Of a DNA stretch of 64,000 bases, positions 16,041-25,446 are shown piece after piece. This DNA comes from Virgibacillus_R byunsanensis (GTDB lineage Bacteria; Bacillota; Bacilli; Bacillales; Amphibacillaceae). Positions within the stretch are counted from its first letter, which is position 1; every line of letters begins with the position of its first letter. A program made the position numbers and the translations under genes. The notes below the pieces were generated by a model. That model made no database searches, was not told where the DNA came from, and saw nothing but the letters and a program-made list of their open reading frames with translations. The stretch covers positions 1 through 64,000 of the forward strand of contig NZ_JBHTKJ010000021.1 in the NCBI RefSeq assembly GCF_042675965.1. Direction: 5' to 3'.

Positions 16041-17382
16041 TGATATCCCCCAATTCTTTAACAAAAGCGTCAATTTCTTCTTTTGTACGGTTTTCTGTTA
16101 CAGCTATCAACATATGGTTTTCTAGTTCAGGATAAACTTCCCCTAGATCATAACCACCAATAATCCCTTTCGTTAATAACTTTTCATTAACAACTGAGAT
16201 TGGAGATGATAATTTAATAACAACTTCGTTAAAAAATGTACCATCAGCTAAGACTGCAATATTTGCAGCTACTAGTTGTTGTTTGGCATAGCGCGTTTTG
16301 TGCATATTCAATTCTGCCATTCTCTTTAATCCACGCTTACCAATTGAACTCATAGCAACGGAACTTGCTAATGCATTTAATGCTTGGTTTGAACAAATGT
16401 TAGATGTAGCTTTATCACGTCTAATATGCTGTTCTCTTGCTTGTAAAGTTAAAACAAAGCCACGCTGGCCATCTTCATCAGTTGTTTGCCCAATCAATCT
16501 ACCTGGTACTTTACGCATTAATTTTTCAGTTGTCGCAAAATAACCACAGTGCGGACCACCAAATTGAGCAGGAATACCAAATACTTGTGTATCGCCTACT
16601 ACAATATCGGCACCAAATTCCCCTGGTGGTGTTAGGTACCCTAAAGCTAAAGGATTGCTCGACACAACAAACATTGTTTTCTTTTGTTGTTGTATTAATT
16701 CTTGAACCTCATGCAACGGTTCAATTTGACCAAAAAAGTTAGGGTATTGCATAACAACACTTGCAGTATCTTCATCTAGTTCACTTGCAAGTTGTTTTAA
16801 ATCAGTTCGCCCGTTATAGTGTTCAATTTCAACTACCTCAAGGTTCGGTCCTTTAGCATAAGAATCTATAACCGCTCTTGATTCTGGGTGGACCGCCTTA
16901 GATACTAAGATTTTTTTCTTTTTTGTTTGTGCTGCACTTAGGTTCACTGCCTCGGCTAATGCTGTTCCCCCATCATACATTGATGAGTTCGCAACAGCCA
17001 TGCCAGTCAATTCTGAAATCATCGTTTGAAACTCGAATATCGCTTGTAATTCACCTTGAGAAATTTCTGGTTGGTATGGTGTGTAAGCAGTGTAAAACTC
17101 AGAACGAGAAATTACGTGATCTACAACAGATGGTATATAATGATCATAGACTCCAGCACCTAAAAATGAACTATATTCTTTTAAGTTTGCATTTCGACTT
17201 GCCATTTCACCAAGTTCTTTTTTTAATTGAGCTTCATTTGCTGGCTTTTTTAGTTTTAAATCTTCTCTATAACGAACTTTCTCAGGTATATCCGAGAACA
17301 ACTCTTCAGTAGATGAAACACCAATTGTTGCCAACATTTCATGTTTATCAGCTTCGGTCATTGGTAAATAACGAAATTCCAT
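16033..17382 (-). CDS. gcvPA: Glycine dehydrogenase (decarboxylating) subunit 1
   Basis: N-terminal half of the split P-protein, which decarboxylates glycine and passes the aminomethyl group to lipoylated GcvH. The family's opening MEFRYLPMTEADKHEML and FLGAGVYDHYIPSVVDHVISR, SMYDGGTALAEA and FGGPHCGYFA motifs are all present. 449 residues, full length. It lies 15 bp after gcvT and is under the same glycine riboswitch. Confidence 0.97.
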   Translation of the reverse strand: MEFRYLPMTEADKHEMLATIGVSSTEELFSDIPEKVRYREDLKLKKPANEAQLKKELGEMASRNANLKEYSSFLGAGVYDHYIPSVVDHVISRSEFYTAYTPYQPEISQGELQAIFEFQTMISELTGMAVANSSMYDGGTALAEAVNLSAAQTKKKKILVSKAVHPESRAVIDSYAKGPNLEVVEIEHYNGRTDLKQLASELDEDTASVVMQYPNFFGQIEPLHEVQELIQQQKKTMFVVSSNPLALGYLTPPGEFGADIVVGDTQVFGIPAQFGGPHCGYFATTEKLMRKVPGRLIGQTTDEDGQRGFVLTLQAREQHIRRDKATSNICSNQALNALASSVAMSSIGKRGLKRMAELNMHKTRYAKQQLVAANIAVLADGTFFNEVVIKLSSPISVVNEKLLTKGIIGGYDLGEVYPELENHMLIAVTENRTKEEIDAFVKELGDING

Positions 17383-17396
17383 TACAAAATCCCTCC

Positions 17397-18512
17397 TTAT
17401 TTTTCACGTTTATAGAATGGTGTTTTTACAACTACAGCTTTTAATTGTTTCTTACGTACTTGCACATATAACTCAGTTCCTTCAACAGCAAATTCAGATT
17501 TCACAAGAGCTAAGCCCACATTCTTTTGTAATGTAGGAGACTGTGTGCCTGAAGTCACAAACCCTACTTCCTTATCATCTGCATACACTAAATACTCAGT
17601 TCTTGGAATACCCTTGTCAATCATTTCGATCCCTACAAGCTTTTTGTCTGTACCATTTTCAACTTGTTCTTTTAATCTACCTTTGCCTACAAAATCAGAA
17701 TCTTTATTGACTTTAACAGCAAATTTTAAACCTGCTTCTATTGGTGTGATATCTTTTGTTAGTTCTTGACCATATAGGGGTAAATTTGCTTCAAAGCGTA
17801 ATGTATCCCTTGCTCCGAGTCCGATTGGTTCTAAGCCTTTATCTTTACCTGCTTGCAAGAGCAAATTCCAAAGGGCTCTTCCATTTTCTGCGTTTATATA
17901 TATTTCAAATCCATCTTCACCTGTATAACCAGTTCTGGATACAATAGCTGCCGTATTTATCCCTGAAAAATAGACAGATGAGTCAAAACGGAAAAATTTT
18001 ATATCCGCTAAGTTTTGATCAGTTACGCTTTGCAATATTTCTTCAGCTCGTGGTCCTTGTAATGCCAGTTGTACATAATCTTTCGAAACATTTGTGAGTT
18101 GTAATTCAGAAGCGTCATAATTATTTTGTTGAACTAACCAATCAAAATCCTTGTCTGTATTCGCTGCGTTGACGACTAATAAATAATGATCCTCTTCCAT
18201 CATATAAATAAGGAAATCATCAACCGTTCCCCCATCCTCATAGCACATAAACGAATATTGTGCCCTATTTGGGGTTAATTTGGACACATCATTTGTAACA
18301 ACATATTGTAGGAATTCTCTACTTTTGGATCCCTTTACAAGAATTTCTCCCATATGGGAAACATCAAATAACCCTGCTTTTGTACGAGTAGTTTCATGTT
18401 CATGTTTAATACCAGAAAATTGAACGGGTAAGTCCCATCCACCAAAATCAACCGTCTTAGCCCCAGAGTCTTTATATTCAGGATATATTGGGGTTCGTTT
18501 TAACTCACTCAT
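17397..18512 (-). CDS. gcvT: Glycine cleavage T-protein (aminomethyltransferase)
   Basis: Transfers the methylene group from GcvH-bound aminomethyl to tetrahydrofolate, releasing ammonia. Motifs: GGWDLPVQF near the N-terminus, FDVSHMGE, RTGYTGEDGFEIY and LGARDTLRFEA. The start is placed at ATG 18512 (MSELKRTPIY): AAGGAG is 8 nt upstream, but only 3 nt before the alternative ATG at 18521. Product 371 residues. First gene of the operon behind the riboswitch. Confidence 0.96.
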   Translation of the reverse strand: MSELKRTPIYPEYKDSGAKTVDFGGWDLPVQFSGIKHEHETTRTKAGLFDVSHMGEILVKGSKSREFLQYVVTNDVSKLTPNRAQYSFMCYEDGGTVDDFLIYMMEEDHYLLVVNAANTDKDFDWLVQQNNYDASELQLTNVSKDYVQLALQGPRAEEILQSVTDQNLADIKFFRFDSSVYFSGINTAAIVSRTGYTGEDGFEIYINAENGRALWNLLLQAGKDKGLEPIGLGARDTLRFEANLPLYGQELTKDITPIEAGLKFAVKVNKDSDFVGKGRLKEQVENGTDKKLVGIEMIDKGIPRTEYLVYADDKEVGFVTSGTQSPTLQKNVGLALVKSEFAVEGTELYVQVRKKQLKAVVVKTPFYKREK

Positions 18513-18549
18513 CTCATCCACTCCTTAAAAAAAATACTTTCTAAAAGCA

Positions 18550-18587
18550 TAAAAATAGAGATTCCACTAATACTAGGGAAATCTCTG
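18550..18587 (-). terminator. Riboswitch expression-platform terminator
   Basis: AGAGATTTCC pairs with GG-AATCTCT, followed by ATTTTT on the minus strand, between the second glycine aptamer and gcvT. In B. subtilis the equivalent hairpin is prevented when glycine binds. Confidence 0.8.
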
Positions 18588-18775
18588 TCCTTAAACCAGA
18601 AAGTTGCACACCTGTTTGGAAATGGATTCATATTCCTAACAAGCGCTTGCTCCTTGGGTGGTCTATCTAAATATAGACACTCTCCAGAGTAGCGTCCTAC
18701 AAGAGTCTTTTTGCCTGAGAGATTCGTTTTCACTTGCTCCTTCGGCGTTACCTAAAAGTAAGCTCTCCCCTTGTA
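18583..18775 (-). promoter_or_regulatory. Tandem glycine riboswitch
   Basis: Two adjacent aptamers. Aptamer 1 has GGGGAGAGC, GCCGAAGGAGCAAG and TCTCAGGCAAAAAGAC; aptamer 2 has CTGGAGAG, ACCCAAGGAGCAAGCG and GGTTTAAGGACAGAG. The core words (A-GGAGCAAG and CTCAGGCAAAAGGAC-like) are diagnostic. It should switch on gcvT-gcvPA-gcvPB when glycine is abundant. Confidence 0.93.
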
Positions 18776-18939
18776 TTCATTCGCTTTTATGAAATTAAAA
18801 TAATTGGTTATACTATGATGAAATATCTATTTTATTCAGCCTTATTATATCATATAAAACTGCTGAAAGTAACGATTTGTTTTTTTATATGATCAAAAGT
18901 TATTAAATTATTAGACTAACACTATAAAGGATGTATCCT

Positions 18940-20604
18940 ATGCAACAAATCAGTTTACATAAAGACACTAACTTCATCGATCAATTTCAAGACACCCTTG
19001 ATAAAGAAGGACCTTTTTCTTCATGGGAGTTATTTCAGATGAATTACCAGGCAGAATTAACAACAATGGCACCTGCCTTTGACGGATTACATTCGCTTGA
19101 TTATCTCCCACAAGTCAGCTTCTTACCCCATCAAATTTCATGTGCTGAACAAGTAATTGAAAATATGAACGGTCGTGCCATTTTAGCTGACGAGGTAGGA
19201 TTAGGAAAGACGATTGAAGCTGGACTAATTCTAAAAGAATACATGATAAGAGGCTTGGTGAAAAAAGCCCTTCTATTAGTACCAGCTTCGTTAATAAACC
19301 AATGGGCCAGAGAATTAAATGAAAAATTCTATATACCAGCTATTGCACATCGAAAAAACTATCCTTGGGATCAATATGAAGTCATGATAACTTCATTGGA
19401 TACTGCGAAACGTGAAGCTCATCGTCAGGATATTTTAAATATAGACTACGATTTTGTATTAATCGATGAAGCGCATAAGCTAAGAAATCATAAAACACAA
19501 AATTACAGTTTTGTTCGCCAGTTAAAGAATAAATACTGCTTACTCTTAACAGCTACCCCTGTACAAAATCAATTGACTGACATATTTAATTTAGTTTCCA
19601 TTTTAAAACCAGGTCATTTAGGGAACTATGAAACTTTTTTAGAGCAATACGGGAGAAATCGTAAAAAAATAAAACATGATGTGTATTTAAAACAATTGAT
19701 CCAAAAAGTTATGATACGAAATACTAGACAGCATACAGAACTAAATAATACAAAAAGACATATAGATACAATCTGGATTGACTTCACACCAGAGGAACAG
19801 GATTTGTATGAACAAATTGACCGTTTAACAGGAGAATTCTCTACATTTTCAAAGATCACTTTATTACGAGAAATATGTTCTTCACGAGAAGCATGCTACT
19901 TGTCCCTTCAGAAGATGGTTAGAGAAGACTCAAAGAAAGATTCCTCCATTCAACCTATGCTGGAAAAAATTGAGCAGTTACCAAATCATTCAAAGGCACA
20001 GCATGTAGTTGAACTTATTAAGAAAATAGGGAATGAGAAAGTAATTATTTTCACCGAATACAGAGCTTCACAATTTTACCTACAGTGGTACTTGAAACAA
20101 AATGATATTACATCTGTACCATTTAGAGGTGGGTTTAAACGCGGGAAAAAAGATTGGATGAGACAATTATTTAAAGATCATGCACAAGTATTAATTGCCA
20201 CAGAAGCCGGAGGAGAAGGAATAAATCTACAATTTTGCAACCACTTAATTAATTACGACTTGCCATGGAATCCGATGCGTCTTGAACAACGAATTGGACG
20301 AATACACAGATATGGACAACACAATGATGTACATATCTATAACATATCCATCCGAAGCACAGTTGAAGAACACATTATGAAACTTTTGTATGAAAAAATA
20401 AATTTATTTGAACAGGTCGTCGGTCATTTGGATGACATATTGGCAGAGTTGGAAATAGACGATCTTGAAACAGAATTACACTCTATTTTCTCTGAGTCCA
20501 CTTCTACAGGCGAAGCAAAGATCAAGTTGGATAACTTAACTTCTGTAATAACACATACGCAGCGTAATAATCAGGTTAGTGGGGAATCTCAATATGGCAA
20601 TTAA
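18940..20604 (+). CDS. yqhH: SNF2-family helicase-like ATPase YqhH
   Basis: Superfamily 2 ATPase of the Swi2/Snf2 group, likely a nucleic-acid translocase. Motifs: LADEVGLGKTIEAG (Walker A), LIDEAHKLRN (DEAH box), LLTATPVQNQ (III), then helicase C domain ending ATEAGGEGINLQ (V) and MRLEQRIGRIHRYGQ (VI). The start is put at ATG 18940, 8 nt after AAAGGA; ATG 18931 sits inside that site. It overlaps yqhG by 11 bp, and the pair is a conserved unit in Bacillus. Biological role unknown. Confidence 0.9.
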   Translation: MQQISLHKDTNFIDQFQDTLDKEGPFSSWELFQMNYQAELTTMAPAFDGLHSLDYLPQVSFLPHQISCAEQVIENMNGRAILADEVGLGKTIEAGLILKEYMIRGLVKKALLLVPASLINQWARELNEKFYIPAIAHRKNYPWDQYEVMITSLDTAKREAHRQDILNIDYDFVLIDEAHKLRNHKTQNYSFVRQLKNKYCLLLTATPVQNQLTDIFNLVSILKPGHLGNYETFLEQYGRNRKKIKHDVYLKQLIQKVMIRNTRQHTELNNTKRHIDTIWIDFTPEEQDLYEQIDRLTGEFSTFSKITLLREICSSREACYLSLQKMVREDSKKDSSIQPMLEKIEQLPNHSKAQHVVELIKKIGNEKVIIFTEYRASQFYLQWYLKQNDITSVPFRGGFKRGKKDWMRQLFKDHAQVLIATEAGGEGINLQFCNHLINYDLPWNPMRLEQRIGRIHRYGQHNDVHIYNISIRSTVEEHIMKLLYEKINLFEQVVGHLDDILAELEIDDLETELHSIFSESTSTGEAKIKLDNLTSVITHTQRNNQVSGESQYGN

Positions 20605-21394
20605 AAATTTAGATGCATTTTTGCACACATATTTCACATCCCATCATTGTAAAGTTAACAATAGTGAAGATGGGGTACTTCATGTAAAGCTGACAGAAGA
20701 AATGGATAGAGCTTTAATGAACAGGCCTTTTTACTGGCATTATATAAAGAAGATGGGACAAAACGGAGACCCAATGCATCTAACGCTTATTACAAATCCG
20801 AATAAGCGGGACGGCAAAGGTGATTGGGTTCATTTTGGAAGCCCACGACTGCAACAAATCATTAATCATTTGAAGGAAAATGAAAAGTTCACTATGCTAT
20901 TTCAACAGATTAAAACAGATAAAAATACGGCATTATATCCTTGGTTGGTTATGAATATTAAAATTAGTTATAAAGGAAAACAAAAAAAAGATGAAATCAT
21001 TTCAATTGGACTACATTTAATTAACGGAATGATGAAGTTGGAAATGATGGATATATTACAGAAGATTCCATTACAAATGACAATATCTGACTACTGTTAC
21101 ACCATATCACCTTTAATAAAAATTAAAAGTGGTTTCATACGAATTGAGTCAGTCATTGAGAATTATATAAATAATCAACCACATGAGTGGGCAGACGCTT
21201 CGTTTAAGACGTTAAAAGAAGAAATAGATCTATTAAAACATTTTTATCAAGGTATAACAGAAATAGAAGATCTGGAACAACAAATGGATAATGAGATAGA
21301 AAACATGAAAAAACGTTATACCCCGTCCATTTCAATGGAGGTAATTAATGGTGGTATTTTTTATCTGAGTGAAAACATTAATCATCTAGAATAG
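20594..21394 (+). CDS. yqhG: YqhG family protein
   Basis: Conserved partner of YqhH, function unknown. The predicted 266-residue cytoplasmic protein has no membrane segment and ends in acidic/basic helical stretches (EDLEQQMDNEIENMKKRY). The start is placed at ATG 20594, with GGGGAA 7 nt upstream; GTG 20579 lies within that site. Translational coupling with yqhH is likely because the genes overlap. Confidence 0.88.
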   Translation: MAIKNLDAFLHTYFTSHHCKVNNSEDGVLHVKLTEEMDRALMNRPFYWHYIKKMGQNGDPMHLTLITNPNKRDGKGDWVHFGSPRLQQIINHLKENEKFTMLFQQIKTDKNTALYPWLVMNIKISYKGKQKKDEIISIGLHLINGMMKLEMMDILQKIPLQMTISDYCYTISPLIKIKSGFIRIESVIENYINNQPHEWADASFKTLKEEIDLLKHFYQGITEIEDLEQQMDNEIENMKKRYTPSISMEVINGGIFYLSENINHLE

Positions 21395-21432
21395 CAATAG
21401 CAGGTCCCATCTTAACGGGGCCTGCTATTCTA
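21395..21432. terminator. Hairpin between yqhG and yqzE
   Basis: AATAGCAGG(T)CCC pairs with GGGGCCTGCTATT between convergent genes. A clear T tract is lacking. Confidence 0.6.
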
Positions 21433-21604
21433 ACTTCTTTCGATAATATTTTAGAGCAAAGGGCAATACACCAAGCCATCGATTTGACCACACAAGCGAG
21501 GAACTACGTTTATTTCGTTTCCTCACTTTCTTTTCCTCAGACGGTAAATCAATGTAGGACACAAATGTCTCCGTTACATACTTTACATAATCATTTCCAG
21601 AAAT
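21425..21604 (-). CDS. yqzE: YqzE family small protein
   Basis: Short conserved protein (59 residues from the proposed start) with the family pattern NDYVKYVTETFVSYIDLP, a basic centre (KKVRKRNKRSS) and C-terminal WLGVLPFALKYY. Function unknown; in B. subtilis it neighbours the comG/aroK region. The start is unusual: GAGGTGATC, a 9-nt match to the 16S tail, is followed 3 nt later by ATT (21604-21602), which gives normal spacing. GTG 21613 is the ordinary alternative but lies within the ribosome site. Confidence 0.75.
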   Translation of the reverse strand: MSGNDYVKYVTETFVSYIDLPSEEKKVRKRNKRSSSLVWSNRWLGVLPFALKYYRKKLE

Positions 21605-21659
21605 AGTGATCACCTCAATTATAACTTTATATCAATTAGTTTTCTCACATAAAGAAAAT

Positions 21660-22169
21660 CTATTCTTGTTTCATTTGATTTATCAATTCAATGACTTCAT
21701 CAGCAACAGTGTATGGAGTTTTTTCATCAGTTTCTAACATAAAATCAGCACAACTCAAATAAATCTCATGTCTCTGGTTATATAAAGCATATTTATTTTC
21801 CAAGTCATTATTCCATAAAGGCCGATCCTGATCATATTTTAATCGATTCACTATGTCATCAAATGAAGCATGTAAATAGACTAATGTACCATGTTTTTTC
21901 ATATGGTCTATATTTTCTTTTTTTTCAACGATTCCCCCACCAGTTGATACAACGCAATTGTTATGAACTATCGACTTTAAAATAGCTGTTTCATACTTCC
22001 TAAACGACGCTTCTCCTTCTTCTTGGAATATTTTCGTTATTTTCTTTCCTTTCTTCTCTTCAATTAAAGTATCCGTATCCATTTGTTTAATATTTAATTG
22101 AAAGCTTAACCTATTTCCAACTGTACTTTTTCCACTTCCCATAAAACCAATTAAATAAATAGTACACAT
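21660..22169 (-). CDS. aroK: Shikimate kinase
   Basis: Phosphorylates shikimate at the 3-hydroxyl with ATP. The 169-residue P-loop kinase has Walker A GFMGSGKSTVG (about residues 7-17), the substrate-binding MDTDTLIEEKKGKKI, FR motif (EGEASFRKYE), STGGGIV (Walker B-like loop) and lid region RPLW. It lies alone between yqzE and the comG operon, and joins aroQ in the same pathway. Confidence 0.95.
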   Translation of the reverse strand: MCTIYLIGFMGSGKSTVGNRLSFQLNIKQMDTDTLIEEKKGKKITKIFQEEGEASFRKYETAILKSIVHNNCVVSTGGGIVEKKENIDHMKKHGTLVYLHASFDDIVNRLKYDQDRPLWNNDLENKYALYNQRHEIYLSCADFMLETDEKTPYTVADEVIELINQMKQE

Positions 22170-22314
22170 TTATCTTACACACCCTAGTCAGATTTAATTT
22201 TACTTTACCTTATTTTGTTTAATAATTAAAGTTTTTAAAAAAACTTAAAAAATAAGAAGGAATCGCTCAGATCTTGTCGAATATATACTTTTACATAAAG
22301 GAGGTGAAATTCTA

Positions 22315-23331
22315 TTGAACCCCGCAGCAGTACTTTCAAATAATCTTCTTGAGTCTGCCTTTCAGGCAAATGCTTCTGATATCCATTTCTATCCCTTCGC
22401 TGATGAAACCAGTGTATACTTCCGCATTCATGGTAAACGAACACTTCATCGAAAGATTCCAAGTGCAAAGTATCAATTACTATTGACTTATTTTAAGTTT
22501 TCATCAGGAATGGATATAGGAGAGATAAGGAAACCGCAAAATGGTATTTTAACTCACCATACTGTCTTAAACCACTATTCACTACGTTTATCTACACTCC
22601 CTGTAAATCACTTGGAAAGTCTGGCAATTCGAATACTACCCCAAAATGAAGATTATACATTAGAACAGCTTTTCCTCTTTCCGCATCAACTTTCAACTAT
22701 AAAATCATGGATAAGCAATCGAGCCGGTATTATTTTATTCACAGGTCCAACTGGTAGTGGTAAGACGACAACACTATACACATTGCTGCAAACTATTTTA
22801 AAGGAAAAATCATATCAAACGATCACATTAGAGGATCCTATCGAGAAAAATATGAGCGATATACTTCAAGTTCAAGTTAATGAGAAAGCAGGAATAACGT
22901 ATCAAACCGGGCTAAAGGCTGCATTAAGGCATGACCCGGATATCATTATGGTAGGTGAAATTCGTGACAGACAAACCGCTCAATTTGCATTTGAAGCATC
23001 ACTAACTGGTCATTTAGTTTTAAGTACGTTGCATGCTAAAGATACAGTTGGAACTATACAACGACTGATAGAAATGGGATTAAATAAGTCTGATATACAA
23101 CAATCACTTATTTCAATTGCATCCATTCAACTATTACCGATCGTTATAAACAGAAGTGTTACACGAAGAGCTGCAGTTTTAGAACTATTAGATGGCGTGT
23201 TATTACAAAAAATTTTGAACGGAGATCCTCACACATCCGAAAATCCTAGCCATACTTTCCAACATTTAAGAAAGAAGGCATTTGCTTATGGTTTTATTTC
23301 TGAGAAGACATTTATTGAATATGAAAAATAG
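22315..23331 (+). CDS. comGA: Competence pseudopilus ATPase ComGA
   Basis: GspE/PilB-type ATPase that powers assembly of the transformation pseudopilus. Walker A GPTGSGKT is at residues 143-150; Asp box ITLEDPIE, Walker B DIIMVGEIRD and His box TGHLVLSTLHAKD follow. At 338 residues it has the compact Gram-positive form lacking a long N-terminal domain. The start is TTG 22315 after AAAGGAGGTG. First gene of the seven-gene comG operon. Confidence 0.96.
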   Translation: MNPAAVLSNNLLESAFQANASDIHFYPFADETSVYFRIHGKRTLHRKIPSAKYQLLLTYFKFSSGMDIGEIRKPQNGILTHHTVLNHYSLRLSTLPVNHLESLAIRILPQNEDYTLEQLFLFPHQLSTIKSWISNRAGIILFTGPTGSGKTTTLYTLLQTILKEKSYQTITLEDPIEKNMSDILQVQVNEKAGITYQTGLKAALRHDPDIIMVGEIRDRQTAQFAFEASLTGHLVLSTLHAKDTVGTIQRLIEMGLNKSDIQQSLISIASIQLLPIVINRSVTRRAAVLELLDGVLLQKILNGDPHTSENPSHTFQHLRKKAFAYGFISEKTFIEYEK

Positions 23332-24337
23332 ACCACTAAACAAAGAATTACAACTTCGCTTTTTAAAACAATTGTCACGATTATTAAAAAATGGCTACAC
23401 ACTTATTGAAGCCTTAAACATAATCCAGTGGGATAAACAGCTTGTCACAACATCTGAATTAGTAATTTCTTTATTAAAGGACGGACAAACTATTGATCAA
23501 GCATTAGAAAAAGCTAACTTTAGCCAATCGGTCATATCGTTTCTCTACTTTGCACGAATGAATGGTAATCTACAAGCTAGTATTGAAAAATGCGTTTATA
23601 TGTATGAACAACGTTTAGTGTATAGTAAGAAGTTTCAAACCACTGTACGTTATCCATTAATCTTACTTCTAACCTTTTTAATACTTATGTATTTCATAAA
23701 GCAACATGTGCTCCCATCCTTTGTTGACCTCTTTCACTCCGGTCCTTCGTCAAATGTTATTTTTTCAATGGCATTTATTGACATTCTTAGTAAGGGTACC
23801 GTCATACTTATCACACTACTTACCTTGTCTATATTACTTTGGTCATTACTTCACCACAAACTCAATATTAGGATGCGTATTTCTATATACAATTCTATTC
23901 CGTTTTTTCGTACGTACAAACGCATGCAAACTTCCTTCCTTTTTGCGACACACTTCAGTTCATTACTGAAAACAGGTATGCCAATGAAAGAAATTTTAAA
24001 TATGATCTCGAAACAAAAAAAGTTACCCATTATCTCCTACTATTCTGGATTAATGACAAAGGAATTGTCAAAAGGAAGACATGTAACAGAATTATTAACA
24101 CAACTGCCATTACTGGATATGCAACTATCCATTATCTTTCAAAAGAACACAGATGCAAGCACACTAGAAAGAGATCTTTTGATATACACCGAATTATTAA
24201 CAGAGGAGTTACATCGAAAAGTAACAAAGATGATTACACAAATACAGCCCATATTCTTTCTTGTATTAGCAAGCTTTATCATATTTATTTACGTGTCGTT
24301 AATGTGGCCTATGTTTCAATTGATTAAAACAATTTAA
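23321..24337 (+). CDS. comGB: Competence membrane protein ComGB
   Basis: GspF/PilC-like inner-membrane platform protein of the pseudopilus. Two repeats of the T2SSF domain (LKQLSRLLKNGYTLIEALN and HFSSLLKTGMPMKEILN) and three membrane spans (about residues 105-125, 150-175, 315-338) are visible. The start at ATG 23321 overlaps comGA by 11 bp; the longer frame from 23282 runs inside comGA. Its ribosome site is weak (GAGAAG 12 nt upstream), suggesting coupling. Confidence 0.93.
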   Translation: MKNRPLNKELQLRFLKQLSRLLKNGYTLIEALNIIQWDKQLVTTSELVISLLKDGQTIDQALEKANFSQSVISFLYFARMNGNLQASIEKCVYMYEQRLVYSKKFQTTVRYPLILLLTFLILMYFIKQHVLPSFVDLFHSGPSSNVIFSMAFIDILSKGTVILITLLTLSILLWSLLHHKLNIRMRISIYNSIPFFRTYKRMQTSFLFATHFSSLLKTGMPMKEILNMISKQKKLPIISYYSGLMTKELSKGRHVTELLTQLPLLDMQLSIIFQKNTDASTLERDLLIYTELLTEELHRKVTKMITQIQPIFFLVLASFIIFIYVSLMWPMFQLIKTI

Positions 24338-24356
24338 AAATGAAGGAGAAACCAAA

Positions 24357-24683
24357 ATGATATACAAAAATGAAAAAGGGTTTACATTAATTGAGATGCT
24401 AATCGTACTAATGATCATTTCTGTCTTAATCATTCTAATTGTACCTAACTTGAGCACAAAAAGTGAAGAAGTTTACGAAAAGGGCTGTAAAGCTCTAATC
24501 GCCGTAGTGCAAGCACAGACAGATGCTTATTTCCTCGAAAATAGTAGCTATCCTGAAACGTTGGATAACTTAGTAAGTAATAACTACATCACAATTGAAC
24601 AAAAAACTTGTCCTAATGGAGATACTTTAAAAATTGACGGTGGAACAATAGTTGTCGATACAGAAGTTTCTTCTCCCTCCTAA
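24357..24683 (+). CDS. comGC: Major pseudopilin ComGC
   Basis: Main structural subunit of the competence pseudopilus. Class III signal: basic leader ending at Gly8, cleavage before FTLIEML with the conserved Glu at +5, then a hydrophobic helix. Two cysteines in the soluble domain (KGCKAL and QKTCPNG) could form the intramolecular disulfide known for this family. AAGGAG precedes the ATG. Processed by ComC peptidase, not encoded here. Confidence 0.96.
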   Translation: MIYKNEKGFTLIEMLIVLMIISVLIILIVPNLSTKSEEVYEKGCKALIAVVQAQTDAYFLENSSYPETLDNLVSNNYITIEQKTCPNGDTLKIDGGTIVVDTEVSSPS

Positions 24684-24695
24684 TTAGGAAATACC

Positions 24696-25118
24696 ATGAA
24701 ACATCAAAATGGGTTTACATTACTAGAAGTAATATTCGTTCTTGGCATTTGGTCGATTATTATACTTATAAGTGCTCCACTAAACGTTACCATAGTTGAA
24801 AAGCAGGAAGAAAAGCAATTTCTCGAGACTTTTAAATTCGATGTTTTATATATGCAAAACCGTTCCCTTTTAACTAATGGATATATAAAACTTACTTTTT
24901 ATGAAGAAAGTTACGCTATCCATGAAGATAGAAAAAGACTTATAAAGCGTGACATACCTTCTAACTGGCAGGTTAACAAGTGGAATTTACCATTTTTATC
25001 GTTTGATCATGAGGGGACAATTAGACAACCCGGTACATTTAATATAAAAACTAACCTAACTAACTATCTAATTGTTTGTCCGTTAGGTAAAGGACGGTGC
25101 TACATTGTTGAACAATAA
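24696..25118 (+). CDS. comGD: Minor pseudopilin ComGD
   Basis: Pilin-like competence protein: leader MKHQNG, cleavage before FTLLEVIF (Glu at +5), hydrophobic helix to about residue 28, then a short beta-rich domain with a C-terminal CPLGKGRC pair. 140 residues. It overlaps comGE by 14 bp. Function as minor pseudopilin is inferred from position and the signal sequence. Confidence 0.93.
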   Translation: MKHQNGFTLLEVIFVLGIWSIIILISAPLNVTIVEKQEEKQFLETFKFDVLYMQNRSLLTNGYIKLTFYEESYAIHEDRKRLIKRDIPSNWQVNKWNLPFLSFDHEGTIRQPGTFNIKTNLTNYLIVCPLGKGRCYIVEQ

Positions 25119-25446
25119 TGGGTTCTCGCTTATTGAATCATTAGTAGCCAATAGCATTATGATGATGATCATCCTAACAATCGTTCCAATTATATCGTTA
25201 TTAAATAGTGAAAGCGTGGCATTAAGCAATCAACGTGAATTTGTTTTATTTCTGCATGATGAACTACAACCTTATATTCATAACAGTAACGAATCTTTAC
25301 CAAGTTCATACACTGTGAAACTAAATTCTTCCTTAGTTACATTTAGTTTTTCTAGTGAGAATGAATTTATAAAAGGATGTGCAGAATGGAATAATGTTAA
25401 AAATCAAACTAAAAAACACTGTATTTACGGCTATAGTCAAAATTGA
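25105..25446 (+). CDS. comGE: Minor pseudopilin ComGE
   Basis: Starts at TTG 25105 inside the end of comGD (coupled). Leader MLNNNG with cleavage before FSLIESLV and Glu at +5, followed by a hydrophobic helix (MMMIILTIVPIISLL). The 113-residue protein has two cysteines near the C-terminus (GCAEW, KHCIYG). It overlaps comGF. Confidence 0.9.
   Translation: MLNNNGFSLIESLVANSIMMMIILTIVPIISLLNSESVALSNQREFVLFLHDELQPYIHNSNESLPSSYTVKLNSSLVTFSFSSENEFIKGCAEWNNVKNQTKKHCIYGYSQN

Noticed and set aside
22201..22310. ComK box (AAAA-N5-TTTT pairs) upstream of comGA.
   Set aside because: The region is A/T-rich and only approximate half-sites (for example TTAAAGTTTTT) are seen; no convincing pair. Needs a motif scan.
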